Below are positions 30,471 to 38,567 of a stretch of 64,000 bases of DNA, in pieces. The stretch comes from Streptomyces violaceusniger Tu 4113 (GTDB lineage Bacteria > Actinomycetota > Actinomycetes > Streptomycetales > Streptomycetaceae), in contig NC_015957.1 of assembly GCF_000147815.2 (NCBI RefSeq), positions 1-64,000 on the forward strand, read 5' to 3'. The notes under the pieces are model-generated. The model did no database searches. It was not told where the DNA came from and saw nothing but the letters and a program-made list of their open reading frames with translations. A program made the position numbers and the translations under genes. The number at the start of each line of letters is the position of its first letter. Within the stretch, counting starts at the first letter, position 1.

Positions 30471-31879
30471 GGTCGGACCACCTGGGTCATCTCGGCGTCT
30501 GTGGTGGGAGCGGGCGCCGGCGCCGGACGGCGCGCGGTGTCGCTGATCTTGATCAGAATGGCGACGAGTGCCCAGTTGGCGATGACGGACGAACCACCCT
30601 GTGCGATGAACGGCATGGTCATACCGGTCAGCGGGATGAGGCCCATCACACCGCCCGCCACGACGAAGACCTGGATGGCGAAGGCCGCGGAGAGGCCGAT
30701 GGCCAGCAGCTTGCCGAACGGGTCACGGGCGGCCAGCGCGGTGCGCACACCGCGCTCCACGATCAGGCCGTAGAGCAGCAGGATCGCCATGGTGCCCGCG
30801 AGCCCGAGTTCCTCGCCGATCGTGGCCAGGATGAAGTCGGAGTTGGCGGCGAAGCCGATGAGGTCGGAGTTGCCCTGGCCGAGGCCGGTGCCGAAGACCC
30901 CGCCGGAGCCGAAGGCCATCATCGCCTGGGCGATCTGGTCACTGCCCCCGGTCTTGAACGCCGCGAAGGGGTCGAGCCAGGCGTCCACCCGCTGCTGGAC
31001 GTGCGGTTCGAAGGTGGCGACGCCGACCGCGCCGACCGCGGACATCAGCAGACCGAAGACGATCCAGCTGGTGCGCTCGGTGGCGACGTACAGCATCACG
31101 ACGAAGAGGCCGAAGAACAGCAGCGAGGTGCCCAGGTCGGTCTCGAAGACGAGGATGAGGATGCTTATCGCCCAGACCACCAGGATGGGGCCGAGGTCGC
31201 GGCCGCGGGGCAGGTACAGCCCCATGAAGCGGCGGCTGGCGAGCGCGAGCGCGTCCCGCTTGACCATCAGATAGCCGGAGAAGAACACCGCGATGATGAT
31301 CTTGGCGAACTCGCCGGGCTGGATGGAGAAGCTTCCGAGGGTGATCCAGATGCGCGCGCCGAACCGGGGCGGGAAGAACACCGGCAGGATCAGCAGGATC
31401 AGCGCCACCACCATGGAGATGTAGGTGTAGCGCTGGAGAAGGCGGTGATCCTTGAGCAGGATCAGCACGCCGACGAAGAGGGCGACACCCAGCGCCGAGT
31501 AGATCAGCTGGTTGGGAGCCGAGGGCGCGAAGACCTGGCCGATGCTCTCCGCCCGCTGGGCCAGTCGCTTGGACTGGTCCAGCCGCCAGATGAGCACCAG
31601 GCCCAGCCCGTTGAGGAGCGTGGCGATCGGCAGCAGCAGCGGATCCGCGTACGGCGCGAACTTCCGGACCACCAGATGGCCGACGGCGGCCAGCAGACCG
31701 AGTCCGATGCCGTAGCTGAGCATGCCGGTGGGCATCTCGTCGCTGAGCGCGAGGCCCGCGTTGACGTAGGCGAAGACCGGAATGATCACCGCGAAGACGA
31801 GCATGGCCAGCTCGGTGTTCCGCCTGCTCGGCGGCCCGGCCGTACTGATGGTCGTCGTGTTGGTCGTACTACTGCTCAT
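30467..31879 (-). CDS. rodA: FtsW/RodA/SpoVE-family SEDS peptidoglycan polymerase
   Basis: The 470-residue membrane protein has about 12 helices. The SEDS signatures are ARIWITLGSFSIQPGEFAKI, FETDLGTSLLFFGLF and the end-loop region LIPLTGMTMPFIAQGGSS. SEDS proteins polymerise lipid II glycan strands with a class B PBP partner, here PbpA. Start ATG 31879 (MSSSTTNTTT) is chosen because the in-frame upstream reading runs deep into pstP in the wrong phase. It follows pstP by 22 bp. Confidence 0.94.
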   Translation of the reverse strand: MSSSTTNTTTISTAGPPSRRNTELAMLVFAVIIPVFAYVNAGLALSDEMPTGMLSYGIGLGLLAAVGHLVVRKFAPYADPLLLPIATLLNGLGLVLIWRLDQSKRLAQRAESIGQVFAPSAPNQLIYSALGVALFVGVLILLKDHRLLQRYTYISMVVALILLILPVFFPPRFGARIWITLGSFSIQPGEFAKIIIAVFFSGYLMVKRDALALASRRFMGLYLPRGRDLGPILVVWAISILILVFETDLGTSLLFFGLFVVMLYVATERTSWIVFGLLMSAVGAVGVATFEPHVQQRVDAWLDPFAAFKTGGSDQIAQAMMAFGSGGVFGTGLGQGNSDLIGFAANSDFILATIGEELGLAGTMAILLLYGLIVERGVRTALAARDPFGKLLAIGLSAAFAIQVFVVAGGVMGLIPLTGMTMPFIAQGGSSVIANWALVAILIKISDTARRPAPAPAPTTDAEMTQVVRP

Positions 31880-31901
31880 GGGTGGACGGCCCCTTACGGC
31901 T

Positions 31902-33488
31902 TCACTGCTGGGTGCTGCTGCACTGCGGGACCAACTTCTTCTCCTCCTCCGAGAGGGTGGGGCCGGGCTTCGGAGTGGGAGACGTCGTCGGCGTGGGCTT
32001 GGTCGTGGCCTTCGCGGCGCGTGCCCCGAGCTGGCTCTCGGTCTTGTCGTCCCCGGACTGGGCGCCGCTCTGGGACGGGCCGACGCTGTTGGAGGGACTG
32101 CCCCCGGAGCCGCCCTTCTTGCCCTTGTCGCCGCCGGTGAGGTCCTTCTGGCTGTCCTCGGCCTTCTGCTGGGCGTCGGCCTTCTTACAGGCGCCGGCGA
32201 GGGTGGCGAGGTCCTTGGTCTTGTCCTGGGCCTGGCCGAGCCCGCTGACCGTGATGGTGTCCTCCACACGGCCGCGCTGGTCGGCCGGGAGGTACTTGAG
32301 TTCGATCTCGCGGTGGTCCTCATGGACCTTGTTGAGCTTGATCCACGCGAGGTCCTGGCTGATGCCCTGGTAGATCGCGACATGGTCGCCGTTGGAGCCC
32401 ACGTAGTACTGCGTCTGGGTCCAGCGATAGCCGCCGTAGAGGCCGCCGCCGATCACGGCCAGGCCCAGCACGATGAAGAGCGAGCGCTTGGCCCAGGCCT
32501 TGGCGCCGCTCTTCTTGGTGAAGTCGCCGTCGGCGTAGTCGTCGTAACTGCCCTGCGGCAGACCGCCCATGGCCGGGTCGCCGCTGCCGGGCGGTCCGAA
32601 GCCGCCGTGCGGGTCGCCCTGCTGCGGTACGGACCGGCCGAGCTCGGCCGCGCGGCCCGCGGGGGTGTGCGCGGCGCCGCCGTCCCCGAGGGGGACCTGG
32701 TTCTCGGCGACCGCGCCCACGATCACGGGGGTGTCGTTGAGCTGGGCGGCCAGGGTGTCGCCGCCGTCGACGTCGAGGACGTCGGCGACGATGCAGGTGA
32801 TGTTGTCGGGGCCGCCGCCGCGCAGGGCGAGCTGGATCAGCTCCTGCACGGTCTCGTGGGGGCCCTGGTAGCTGCCGAGGGTCTCCTCGAGCGTCTGGTG
32901 GCTCACGACGCCGGACAGGCCGTCGGAGCAGATCAGATAGCGGTCCCCGGCCCGGACCTCGCGGATGGACAGATCGGGCTCGACATGGTCGCCGCTGCCC
33001 AGCGCGCGCATCAGCAGGGAGCGCTGCGGGTGGGTGCCCGCCTCCTCCTCGGTGATCCGGCCCTCGTCGACCAGGCGCTGCACCCAGGTGTGGTCCTGGG
33101 TGATCTGGGTGAGCACACCGTCGCGCAGCAGATACGCGCGCGAGTCGCCGACGTGCACCAGGCCGAGCCGCTGGCCGGTCCACAGCAGGGCGGTGAGCGT
33201 GGTGCCCATGCCCTCCAGCTGGGGGTCCTCCTCGACCATGACGCGCAACTGGTCATTGGCCCGCTGCACGGCGCTGCCGAGGGACGTCAGGATGTCCGAG
33301 CCCGGGACGTCGTCGTCGAGCTGGACGAGGGTGGAGATCACCTCGGAGCTGGCGACCTCGCCGGCGGCCTGGCCACCCATGCCGTCGGCGATGGCGAGCA
33401 GCCGGGGACCGGCATAGCCGGAGTCCTCGTTGCCCTCCCGGATCATGCCTTTGTGCGATCCGGCCGCGAAACGCAGTGACAGACTCAT
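31902..33488 (-). CDS. pstP: PP2C-type Ser/Thr protein phosphatase
   Basis: It removes phosphates placed by PknB and related kinases. From ATG 33488 the product is 528 residues. The PP2C domain (about 1-240) has the metal-binding motifs REGNEDSGY, AIADGMGG, GDSRAYLLRDG, ICSDGLSG and GGGPDNITCIV. A linker, one membrane helix (about 335-355) and an extracellular domain follow. That domain contains YVGSNGDHVAIYQGIS and a Ser/Gly/Lys-rich tail with TPTTSPTPKPGPT. The upstream in-frame ATG at 33542 adds 18 residues and is less likely. It sits between fhaB and rodA. Confidence 0.94.
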   Translation of the reverse strand: MSLSLRFAAGSHKGMIREGNEDSGYAGPRLLAIADGMGGQAAGEVASSEVISTLVQLDDDVPGSDILTSLGSAVQRANDQLRVMVEEDPQLEGMGTTLTALLWTGQRLGLVHVGDSRAYLLRDGVLTQITQDHTWVQRLVDEGRITEEEAGTHPQRSLLMRALGSGDHVEPDLSIREVRAGDRYLICSDGLSGVVSHQTLEETLGSYQGPHETVQELIQLALRGGGPDNITCIVADVLDVDGGDTLAAQLNDTPVIVGAVAENQVPLGDGGAAHTPAGRAAELGRSVPQQGDPHGGFGPPGSGDPAMGGLPQGSYDDYADGDFTKKSGAKAWAKRSLFIVLGLAVIGGGLYGGYRWTQTQYYVGSNGDHVAIYQGISQDLAWIKLNKVHEDHREIELKYLPADQRGRVEDTITVSGLGQAQDKTKDLATLAGACKKADAQQKAEDSQKDLTGGDKGKKGGSGGSPSNSVGPSQSGAQSGDDKTESQLGARAAKATTKPTPTTSPTPKPGPTLSEEEKKLVPQCSSTQQ

Positions 33489-33563
33489 GCGCACCTCGCC
33501 TGTCGGCTCCGGGTACAGCCCCTTGCCAACCACGCTGCCCACCCTCCGGTCGTCATGGTCCTA

Positions 33564-34082
33564 CTACTTCCGCAGCTCGATGACGGTCTTGCCGATGCGA
33601 ATCGGCGCACCCAGCGCGATCGGTGTCGGTGTGGTGAGTCGGGTCCGGTCGAGATACGTGCCGTTGGTGGACCCGAGATCCTCGACGATCCACTGGCCGT
33701 CACGGTCCGGGTAGATCCTGGCATGCCGGCTGGAGGCGTAGTCGTCGTCCAGCACGATTGTTGAATCGTGCGCACGGCCGAGGGTGATGGTCTGCCCCTG
33801 GAGGGCGACCGTGGTGCCGGTGAGCGTGCCCTCGGAGACCACCAGCTTGGTGGGGGCACCGCGGCGGCCGCGGCCACCGGACTGCTGGCGCTGCGGCGGC
33901 GGCGCGCTCTGCCGTTGTTGCTGCTGTTGCGGCCGGTCGGGGGCGCCGCGCCGCGCCGAACCGCGCTGCGTCACGCGGGTCCCGAACAGGTCGCTGCGGA
34001 TGACCTGGACGGCCACGATGACGAACAGCCACAGTACGGCGAGGAAACCCAACCGCATGACCGTGAGGGTCAGCTCTGACAT
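33564..34082 (-). CDS. fhaB: FHA domain protein FhaB
   Basis: The 172-residue protein has an N-terminal membrane helix (about 8-28), a Gln/Arg-rich linker, and an FHA domain (about 85-170). Motifs are ITLGRAHDSTIVLDD, SSRHARI and VEDLGSTNGTYLD; the Gly-Arg, Ser-x-x-His and Asn-Gly-Thr residues bind phosphothreonine. Mycobacterial FhaB (FipA) links PknA/PknB signalling to FtsZ and FtsQ. The start ATG 34082 is 10 bp downstream of the fhaA stop, so it is in the same operon. Confidence 0.93.
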   Translation of the reverse strand: MSELTLTVMRLGFLAVLWLFVIVAVQVIRSDLFGTRVTQRGSARRGAPDRPQQQQQRQSAPPPQRQQSGGRGRRGAPTKLVVSEGTLTGTTVALQGQTITLGRAHDSTIVLDDDYASSRHARIYPDRDGQWIVEDLGSTNGTYLDRTRLTTPTPIALGAPIRIGKTVIELRK

Positions 34083-34092
34083 TGCCCCCGCT

Positions 34093-34932
34093 TCACCCTT
34101 CGGCTTGCCGGTAAACGATGGTGGTGCTGCCCACGACGATCCGCGAGCCGTCGCGGAGCGTAGCGCGCGTGGTGTGCTGTCCGTCCACCACGATGCCGTT
34201 GGTCGACCCGAGATCCTGGACGGTCGGTGGGGTTCCGACCCGGATCTCGCAGTGTCTGCGGGAGACACCGGGATCGTCGATCCGCACGTCAGCGTCGGTG
34301 GAGCGGCCCAGAACGAGTGTGGGCCGGGAGATCTGGTGGCGGCTGCCGTTGATCTCGATCCAGCGGCGGGCCTGGCCCTGCTGCTGGGCTCCGGCGCCGG
34401 CCCCGGCTCCGCTGGTGCGGGGCGCCGGACGGGCCCCGGGGGGCGTGGACGGCATCGGCGGGGCACCGGCGGGCTGGGCGGGGTAGCCGTAGCCGCCGGG
34501 GCGCTGCTGCGGGGCTGCGCCGGGGCGGCCCGGCGCCTGCTGTGCGTCCTGGGACTCGCTGGACGCCAGCGTCCGACTGCGCACCCGATACAGGCCGGTG
34601 TCGAGATCGTCGGCCTTCTGCAGATGCACCTTGATGGCGCCCATGAAGGTGTAACGCTGCTGCTTGGCGTAGTCGCGGACCATGCTGGCCAGCTCGTCGC
34701 CGAGCTGGCCGGAATACGGGCTGAGCCGCTCGTAGTCGGGCGTGCTCAGCTCGACGATGAAGTCATTGGGGACGACCGTCCGGTCGCGGTTCCAGATCGT
34801 GGCGTTGTTGTCGCACTCCCGCTGGAGGGCGCCGGCGATCTCGACAGGCTGGACCTCGGACTTGAACACCTTGGCGAAGGTGCCGTTCACGAGGCCCTCG
34901 AGACGCTGCTCGAAGCGTTTCAGTACTCCCAC
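34093..34932 (-). CDS. fhaA: FHA domain protein FhaA with DUF3662
   Basis: The 279-residue protein has an N-terminal DUF3662 domain (about 1-115, MGVLKRFEQRLEGLVNGTFA). A Pro/Gln/Gly linker of about 65 residues follows, then a C-terminal FHA domain with LVLGRSTDADVRIDD, SRRHCEI and QDLGSTNGIVVDG. Mycobacterial FhaA binds phosphorylated PknB and the lipid II flippase MviN. It is the first gene of the leftward operon. The GTG at 34932 has a very strong ribosome site, AAGGAGGTGC, so this start is firm. Confidence 0.94.
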   Translation of the reverse strand: MGVLKRFEQRLEGLVNGTFAKVFKSEVQPVEIAGALQRECDNNATIWNRDRTVVPNDFIVELSTPDYERLSPYSGQLGDELASMVRDYAKQQRYTFMGAIKVHLQKADDLDTGLYRVRSRTLASSESQDAQQAPGRPGAAPQQRPGGYGYPAQPAGAPPMPSTPPGARPAPRTSGAGAGAGAQQQGQARRWIEINGSRHQISRPTLVLGRSTDADVRIDDPGVSRRHCEIRVGTPPTVQDLGSTNGIVVDGQHTTRATLRDGSRIVVGSTTIVYRQAEG

Positions 34933-35258
34933 GGGGCACCTCCTTCCGTCACTCGTGCTCTATGCCGTCCTGGTACTGCTTACTGATCGTATCCACGCGT
35001 CGGGAAATCGGGTGGTTCCCCTTCCCGGCCCTGTGGAGCAGTGTCACCCCTCACAGGGATCGTAGAGGTGCCCTGACGACAGTGTCCCGCAACCGTGACG
35101 CTCCACGGACGGGTGGGGGCGGGGGCGCCGGTAACGGGTGTGATTACACCCCGGAGGGCGTGCTAATGTTCTGGATGTCGAAAGGCGCTCCACACGAACC
35201 GGACAGGTCGAAACGATCAGCCGGAGAGCGGGACGAGTGGCCGGACGGCAGCACCCAT
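34933..35258. promoter_or_regulatory. Intergenic region between fhaA and tRNA-Leu
   Basis: 326 bp with no gene. It must hold the leftward promoter of the fhaA-pknB set and the rightward promoter of tRNA-Leu. A TAATGT (35164-35169) could be a -10 for the latter, but it is about 90 bp from the tRNA. I see no confident -35. A TGTGGAGCA DnaA-box-like 9-mer lies at 35033. Nothing else stands out. Confidence 0.35.
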
Positions 35259-35345
35259 GCGCGGGTGGCGGAATAGGCAGACGCGCTGGATTCAGGTTCC
35301 AGTGCCCGAAAGGGCGTGGGGGTTCAACTCCCCCCTCGCGCACCA
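35259..35345 (+). tRNA. tRNA-Leu (CAG)
   Basis: A class II tRNA of 87 nt with a long variable arm (GTGCCCGAAAGGGCGT). The acceptor GCGCGGG pairs with CTCGCGC. The loop TTCAGGT puts anticodon CAG at 35293-35295. The 3' CCA is encoded, unlike the other two tRNA genes here. Confidence 0.96.
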
Positions 35346-35349
35346 GTCG

Positions 35350-35397
35350 GAGCGGGCCTCTCAGAAGTGACGAAAGTCGCTTTTGGGGGGCCCGCTT
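35350..35397 (+). terminator. Terminator after tRNA-Leu
   Basis: The outer stem AGCGGGCC/GGCCCGCT and an inner 7-bp stem AAGTGAC/GTCGCTT are capped by a GAAA tetraloop, with a small asymmetric interior. It starts 5 bp after the CCA. Confidence 0.85.
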
Positions 35398-35449
35398 CGC
35401 GTTGTGGCAGGGGTCTTGCCGGGGCCTTCCCTTCTCAGGGAAATGGCTA

Positions 35450-35476
35450 GGGGCCTCCCCGGGGAGGGGAGGCCCC
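35450..35476. terminator. GC-rich hairpin
   Basis: An 11-bp perfect stem, GGGGCCTCCCC/GGGGAGGCCCC, with a 5-nt loop lies between the tRNA-Leu terminator and the azoreductase 3' end. It may act as the azoreductase terminator. Confidence 0.6.
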
Positions 35477-35528
35477 CTGTGGCCTGATGCCCGGGTGGGA
35501 CGGGATCGGGCGGGTCAGGCCGGGTCAT

Positions 35529-35596
35529 GCGGTCGGGCTGATCAGATGGTCAGGCTGATCAGGCGGTCGGGCTGATCAGGCGGTCGGGCTGATCAG
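35529..35596. repeat. Four tandem copies of a 17-bp unit over the azoreductase stop
   Basis: The unit GCGGTCGGGCTGATCAG repeats at 35529, 35546 (three changes), 35563 and 35580. The last copy contains the stop codon of the leftward azoreductase gene (35593-35595). Confidence 0.9.
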
Positions 35597-36246
35597 GCGG
35601 CGAAGCGGGTGGCGAGCTCCTTGGCCTTGGCCGCGGCCTCCTCGTGGGCCTTCGTCTTGGAGGCGTCCGAGGCATCGACCAGCTCGGCCATGGCCGGATT
35701 GCTGCGGGCCAGCGTGAGTTCCGGCACAACGAAGGTGACATCGAGGCCGAGCCCGTCGCCCAGCGCCTTCCCCAGGTAGTTCGTGACGAACTCGAAGCTC
35801 TCCCGCGGGGTGCCGGGGCCGTAACCGCCGCCACGGCTGGCGACGACGACGGTCGGGGTGCCCGAGGTGGTGGTCTGCTCGGCGCCCGCGGTGCGGCCCA
35901 TGATGATCACGTGGTCCAGCCACGCCTTGAGGGTGGAGGGGATCGTGAAGTTGTACATCGGGGCGGCGATCAGGACCGTGTCCGCCTGCTCGAGCTCGCT
36001 GGCAAGGGTCTCCCGCAGGGCGAACGCGGCGTGCTGCTCGGGCGAGCGCTGATCGGGAGCGGCGAAACCGGCTGCGGCGGCGAGGCCGTCCAGGTGCGGC
36101 AGCGGCTCGGCGGCCAGGTCGCGATAGATCACCGTGCCGTTCGGGTGCTGGGCTTCCCATTCCTTGCGGAAGGTGGCCGTGACCGAGCGGGAAGCGGAGG
36201 CTTCACCAGGGAAGACGGACGTGTCGATGTGCAGAAGAGTCGGCAT
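35593..36246 (-). CDS. azoR: FMN-dependent NADH-azoreductase family protein
   Basis: A flavodoxin-fold NAD(P)H dehydrogenase that reduces quinones and azo compounds with FMN. The 217-residue protein starts MPTLLHIDTSVFPGEASASRS, a typical phosphate-binding loop region of AzoR. It carries the FMN-binding APMYNFTIPSTLKAWLDHV and the SRGGGYG loop. It is divergent from an HxlR regulator, a layout known from quinone-sensing pairs such as YodB-AzoR1 in Bacillus. The likely role is detoxification of quinones. The start ATG 36246 has GAGG upstream. Confidence 0.92.
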   Translation of the reverse strand: MPTLLHIDTSVFPGEASASRSVTATFRKEWEAQHPNGTVIYRDLAAEPLPHLDGLAAAAGFAAPDQRSPEQHAAFALRETLASELEQADTVLIAAPMYNFTIPSTLKAWLDHVIIMGRTAGAEQTTTSGTPTVVVASRGGGYGPGTPRESFEFVTNYLGKALGDGLGLDVTFVVPELTLARSNPAMAELVDASDASKTKAHEEAAAKAKELATRFAA

Positions 36247-36298
36247 GAATGCCTCCAGTGAAGAGGGCTCGGTAAGGAGCCCGTAATACCTACGTACC

Positions 36299-36314
36299 TA
36301 CTGATGACACAGTA
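36299..36314. promoter_or_regulatory. Probable HxlR operator between azoR and the regulator gene
   Basis: TACTGATGACACAGTA is a perfect inverted repeat with arms TACTG/CAGTA and a 6-bp spacer. It is centred in the 115-bp divergent promoter region. Its TACT-N8-AGTA form resembles the B. subtilis YodB site as I remember it. Confidence 0.6.
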
Positions 36315-36361
36315 GCTTACTTTTCTGCAGTCCCGAACGAGAACGCAGTAGTCTGTATTCC

Positions 36362-36739
36362 ATGGCGAAGGATCGTGGGGAGCACAACGAGCAGGCCTGC
36401 AAGCAGGTCGACGGCGAGATGACGCGGTTCTTCGAGCTGTTCGGCAAGCGCTGGACGGGACTCATCGTGGCCGTGCTGACGGAGCAGGCGGCGTACTTCG
36501 CCGAGCTTCGGCGAGCCATCCCGGGGATCAGTGAACGGATGCTGTCGGACCGGCTCACCGAGCTCTCCGCGGCGGGTCTGGTGGTGCGGGAGGTCGACGC
36601 CGGGCCACCGCTGCGGGTGGCCTATCGGCTGACCGACGCGGGGAAGGCGCTGGAGCCCGCGCTGAAGGAGCTGTCGCGGTGGGCGGAGAGCCATCTGCCC
36701 TCGGGCGGCGAGGACTGCCCGGAGCAGTTCCGGGGCTGA
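36362..36739 (+). CDS. HxlR family transcriptional regulator
   Basis: The 125-residue winged-helix protein contains FGKRWTGLIVAVL, RRAIPGISERMLSDRLTELS and the wing VDAGPPLRVAYRLT. An N-terminal cysteine (Cys13, in QACKQVDGEM) is placed like the redox or quinone-sensing Cys of YodB, QorR and HypR. It probably represses the divergent azoreductase and itself until the Cys reacts with quinones or electrophiles. That is inferred from layout and Cys position. Confidence 0.9.
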   Translation: MAKDRGEHNEQACKQVDGEMTRFFELFGKRWTGLIVAVLTEQAAYFAELRRAIPGISERMLSDRLTELSAAGLVVREVDAGPPLRVAYRLTDAGKALEPALKELSRWAESHLPSGGEDCPEQFRG

Positions 36740-36964
36740 GCCCGGGGTCGGGGCCGGGGCTGGTTCCGTGACTGGGCCTGGGCCTGGGGTCGGGGCTGGT
36801 TCCGTGACTGTGCCGGGGCCGGGGCCGGGCCGGGCCGAGTTGAGTCGCGTCTGATCAGGGATTTCACCATGATCGCCGAGGTTTTCCACAGGCTCTGACG
36901 GGGTGGGCTGACAGGGGGTACGGTCTGCTCAGTCGATGTCGTGTGCGAGGAAGGCGGGGGCGCG
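36740..36964. repeat. Intergenic GC-rich direct repeats
   Basis: GGGGCTGGTTCCGTGACTG occurs at 36756-36774 and again at 36792-36810, a 36-bp period within simple GGGCC-type sequence. A TTTTCCACA DnaA-like box lies at 36882-36890, about 75 bp before the next gene. No gene is seen. Confidence 0.75.
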
Positions 36965-38509
36965 ATGACGGACGACCGGAGCGGTCAGGACGGCGGAAGC
37001 GGCGAGGGCGGCCGGGGCGAAGAGAGCGGCCGGAGCGCAGAGAGCGGACAGAACGGCGAGCGGGGACCGGGCGGCGAGGCCACCGCGGGCGGGGCGGCCC
37101 GGCGGCTGCCGCCGGTTGCGGGCTTCGCCGTCTGGCGCGGTGACGGGCAGTCTCCCCGGCAGCGGGGCAAGGCGCTGCGCAAGCGGGTGCCGCGCTCGGT
37201 GCATGCCGAGCCGCCGAGGGGCGACGGGCGGCCGGATCCGGTGGCGGCGGTCGAGCGGTCGAACGCCGGGCGGCTGCCGGAGCTCACCCCGATCCGGGTG
37301 GGGCGGATGGCCGCGGGCCCCTTCTCCTTTATGCGCGGGGCCGCCGGGCTGATGGCGCACGACCTCACGAGCACGCCGGTGACCGGTATCGGGGCACAGC
37401 TGTGTGGCGATGCCCACGCCGCCAACTTCGGGATCTACGGAGATGCGCGCGGTGGCCTGATCATCGATCTCAATGACTTCGACGAGACCGTCCACGGCCC
37501 GTGGGAGTGGGATGTGAAGCGGCTCGCGGTCTCGCTGGTGCTGGCCGGCCGGGAGGCGGGAGCCGACGAGGACACCTGCCGGGCGGCGGCGCGGGATGCC
37601 GTGGGCGCCTATCGGCGCACGGTGCGGCTGCTGGCCAAGCTGCCGGCGGCGGACGCGTGGAACGCGATCGCGGACGAGGAGCTGGTCTCCCACACGGACG
37701 CCAAGGACCTGGTCGGCACGCTGGAGCGGATCTCCGAGAAGGCCCGGCGGAACACCAGCGCGCGGTACGCGGCCCGGTCCACCGAGCCCGTGCCGGGTGA
37801 GAGGGGCTCCTCCGGTCGGCCGGAGGCCCGGCGCTTTGTGGACGCGCCGCCGGTGCTGCGGAGGGTGCCGGACGAGGAGGCGGCGGCGGTGGCCTCGTCG
37901 CTCGCCGAGTATCTGGGCACGCTGTCGGAGGACCGGCTCCCGCTGCTCTCGCGGTACGAGGTGCACGATGTGGCGTTCCGGGTCGTCGGCACGGGCAGTG
38001 TGGGCACCCGCTCCTATGTGGTGCTGCTGCTCGACCACCGCGGCGAGCCGATGGTGCTCCAGGTGAAGGAGGCGCGCCCCTCCGCGCTGCTGCCGCATGT
38101 GGCGAAGGCCGGTTTCGAGGTGCCGGACGTCACACATGAGGGGCGGCGGGTGGTGCTCGGCCAGAAGCGGATGCAGGTGGTCAGCGACATCCTGCTGGGG
38201 TGGACGACGGTGCGGGGGCGGCATTACCAGGTGCGGCAGTTCCGCAACCGCAAGGGAAGTGTGGACCCGGCGGCGCTGGCCGCGGACCAGATGGACGACT
38301 ACGGGCGGATGACCGGCGCGCTGCTGGCGCGGGCGCATGCCCACAGCGCGGACCCTCGGCTGCTGGCAGGTTACTGCGGCAAGGGGGAGGAGTTGGACGA
38401 GGCGGTGGCCGCCTTCGCGGTGGCGTACGCGGATCGCACGGAAGCGGATCACTCCGCGCTGGTCCTGGCGGTGCGCAATGGCCGGATAGCGGCCGAGATG
38501 GGGGTGTGA
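36965..38509 (+). CDS. DUF2252 family protein
   Basis: The 514-residue product starts ATG 36965, with GAGGAAGG upstream. A disordered Gly/Glu/Ser-rich N terminus (about 45 residues) precedes the DUF2252 domain. Its kinase-like core reads GAQLCGDAHAANFGIYGD, IIDLNDFDETVHGPWEWD and VKRLAVSLVLAG. The HxD-N-D pattern resembles aminoglycoside phosphotransferase or CotH-like folds, so phosphotransfer is possible but unproven. The C-terminal half holds MVLQVKEARPSAL, which could supply an ATP-binding lysine. It is monocistronic or read through to the J-domain gene, 58 bp on. Confidence 0.88.
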   Translation: MTDDRSGQDGGSGEGGRGEESGRSAESGQNGERGPGGEATAGGAARRLPPVAGFAVWRGDGQSPRQRGKALRKRVPRSVHAEPPRGDGRPDPVAAVERSNAGRLPELTPIRVGRMAAGPFSFMRGAAGLMAHDLTSTPVTGIGAQLCGDAHAANFGIYGDARGGLIIDLNDFDETVHGPWEWDVKRLAVSLVLAGREAGADEDTCRAAARDAVGAYRRTVRLLAKLPAADAWNAIADEELVSHTDAKDLVGTLERISEKARRNTSARYAARSTEPVPGERGSSGRPEARRFVDAPPVLRRVPDEEAAAVASSLAEYLGTLSEDRLPLLSRYEVHDVAFRVVGTGSVGTRSYVVLLLDHRGEPMVLQVKEARPSALLPHVAKAGFEVPDVTHEGRRVVLGQKRMQVVSDILLGWTTVRGRHYQVRQFRNRKGSVDPAALAADQMDDYGRMTGALLARAHAHSADPRLLAGYCGKGEELDEAVAAFAVAYADRTEADHSALVLAVRNGRIAAEMGV

Positions 38510-38567
38510 GGCGCGGGGCGGGGGTGCGAGCTCGGTCGCCGATCACCGCCGGACGTAGTCTGAGCGG

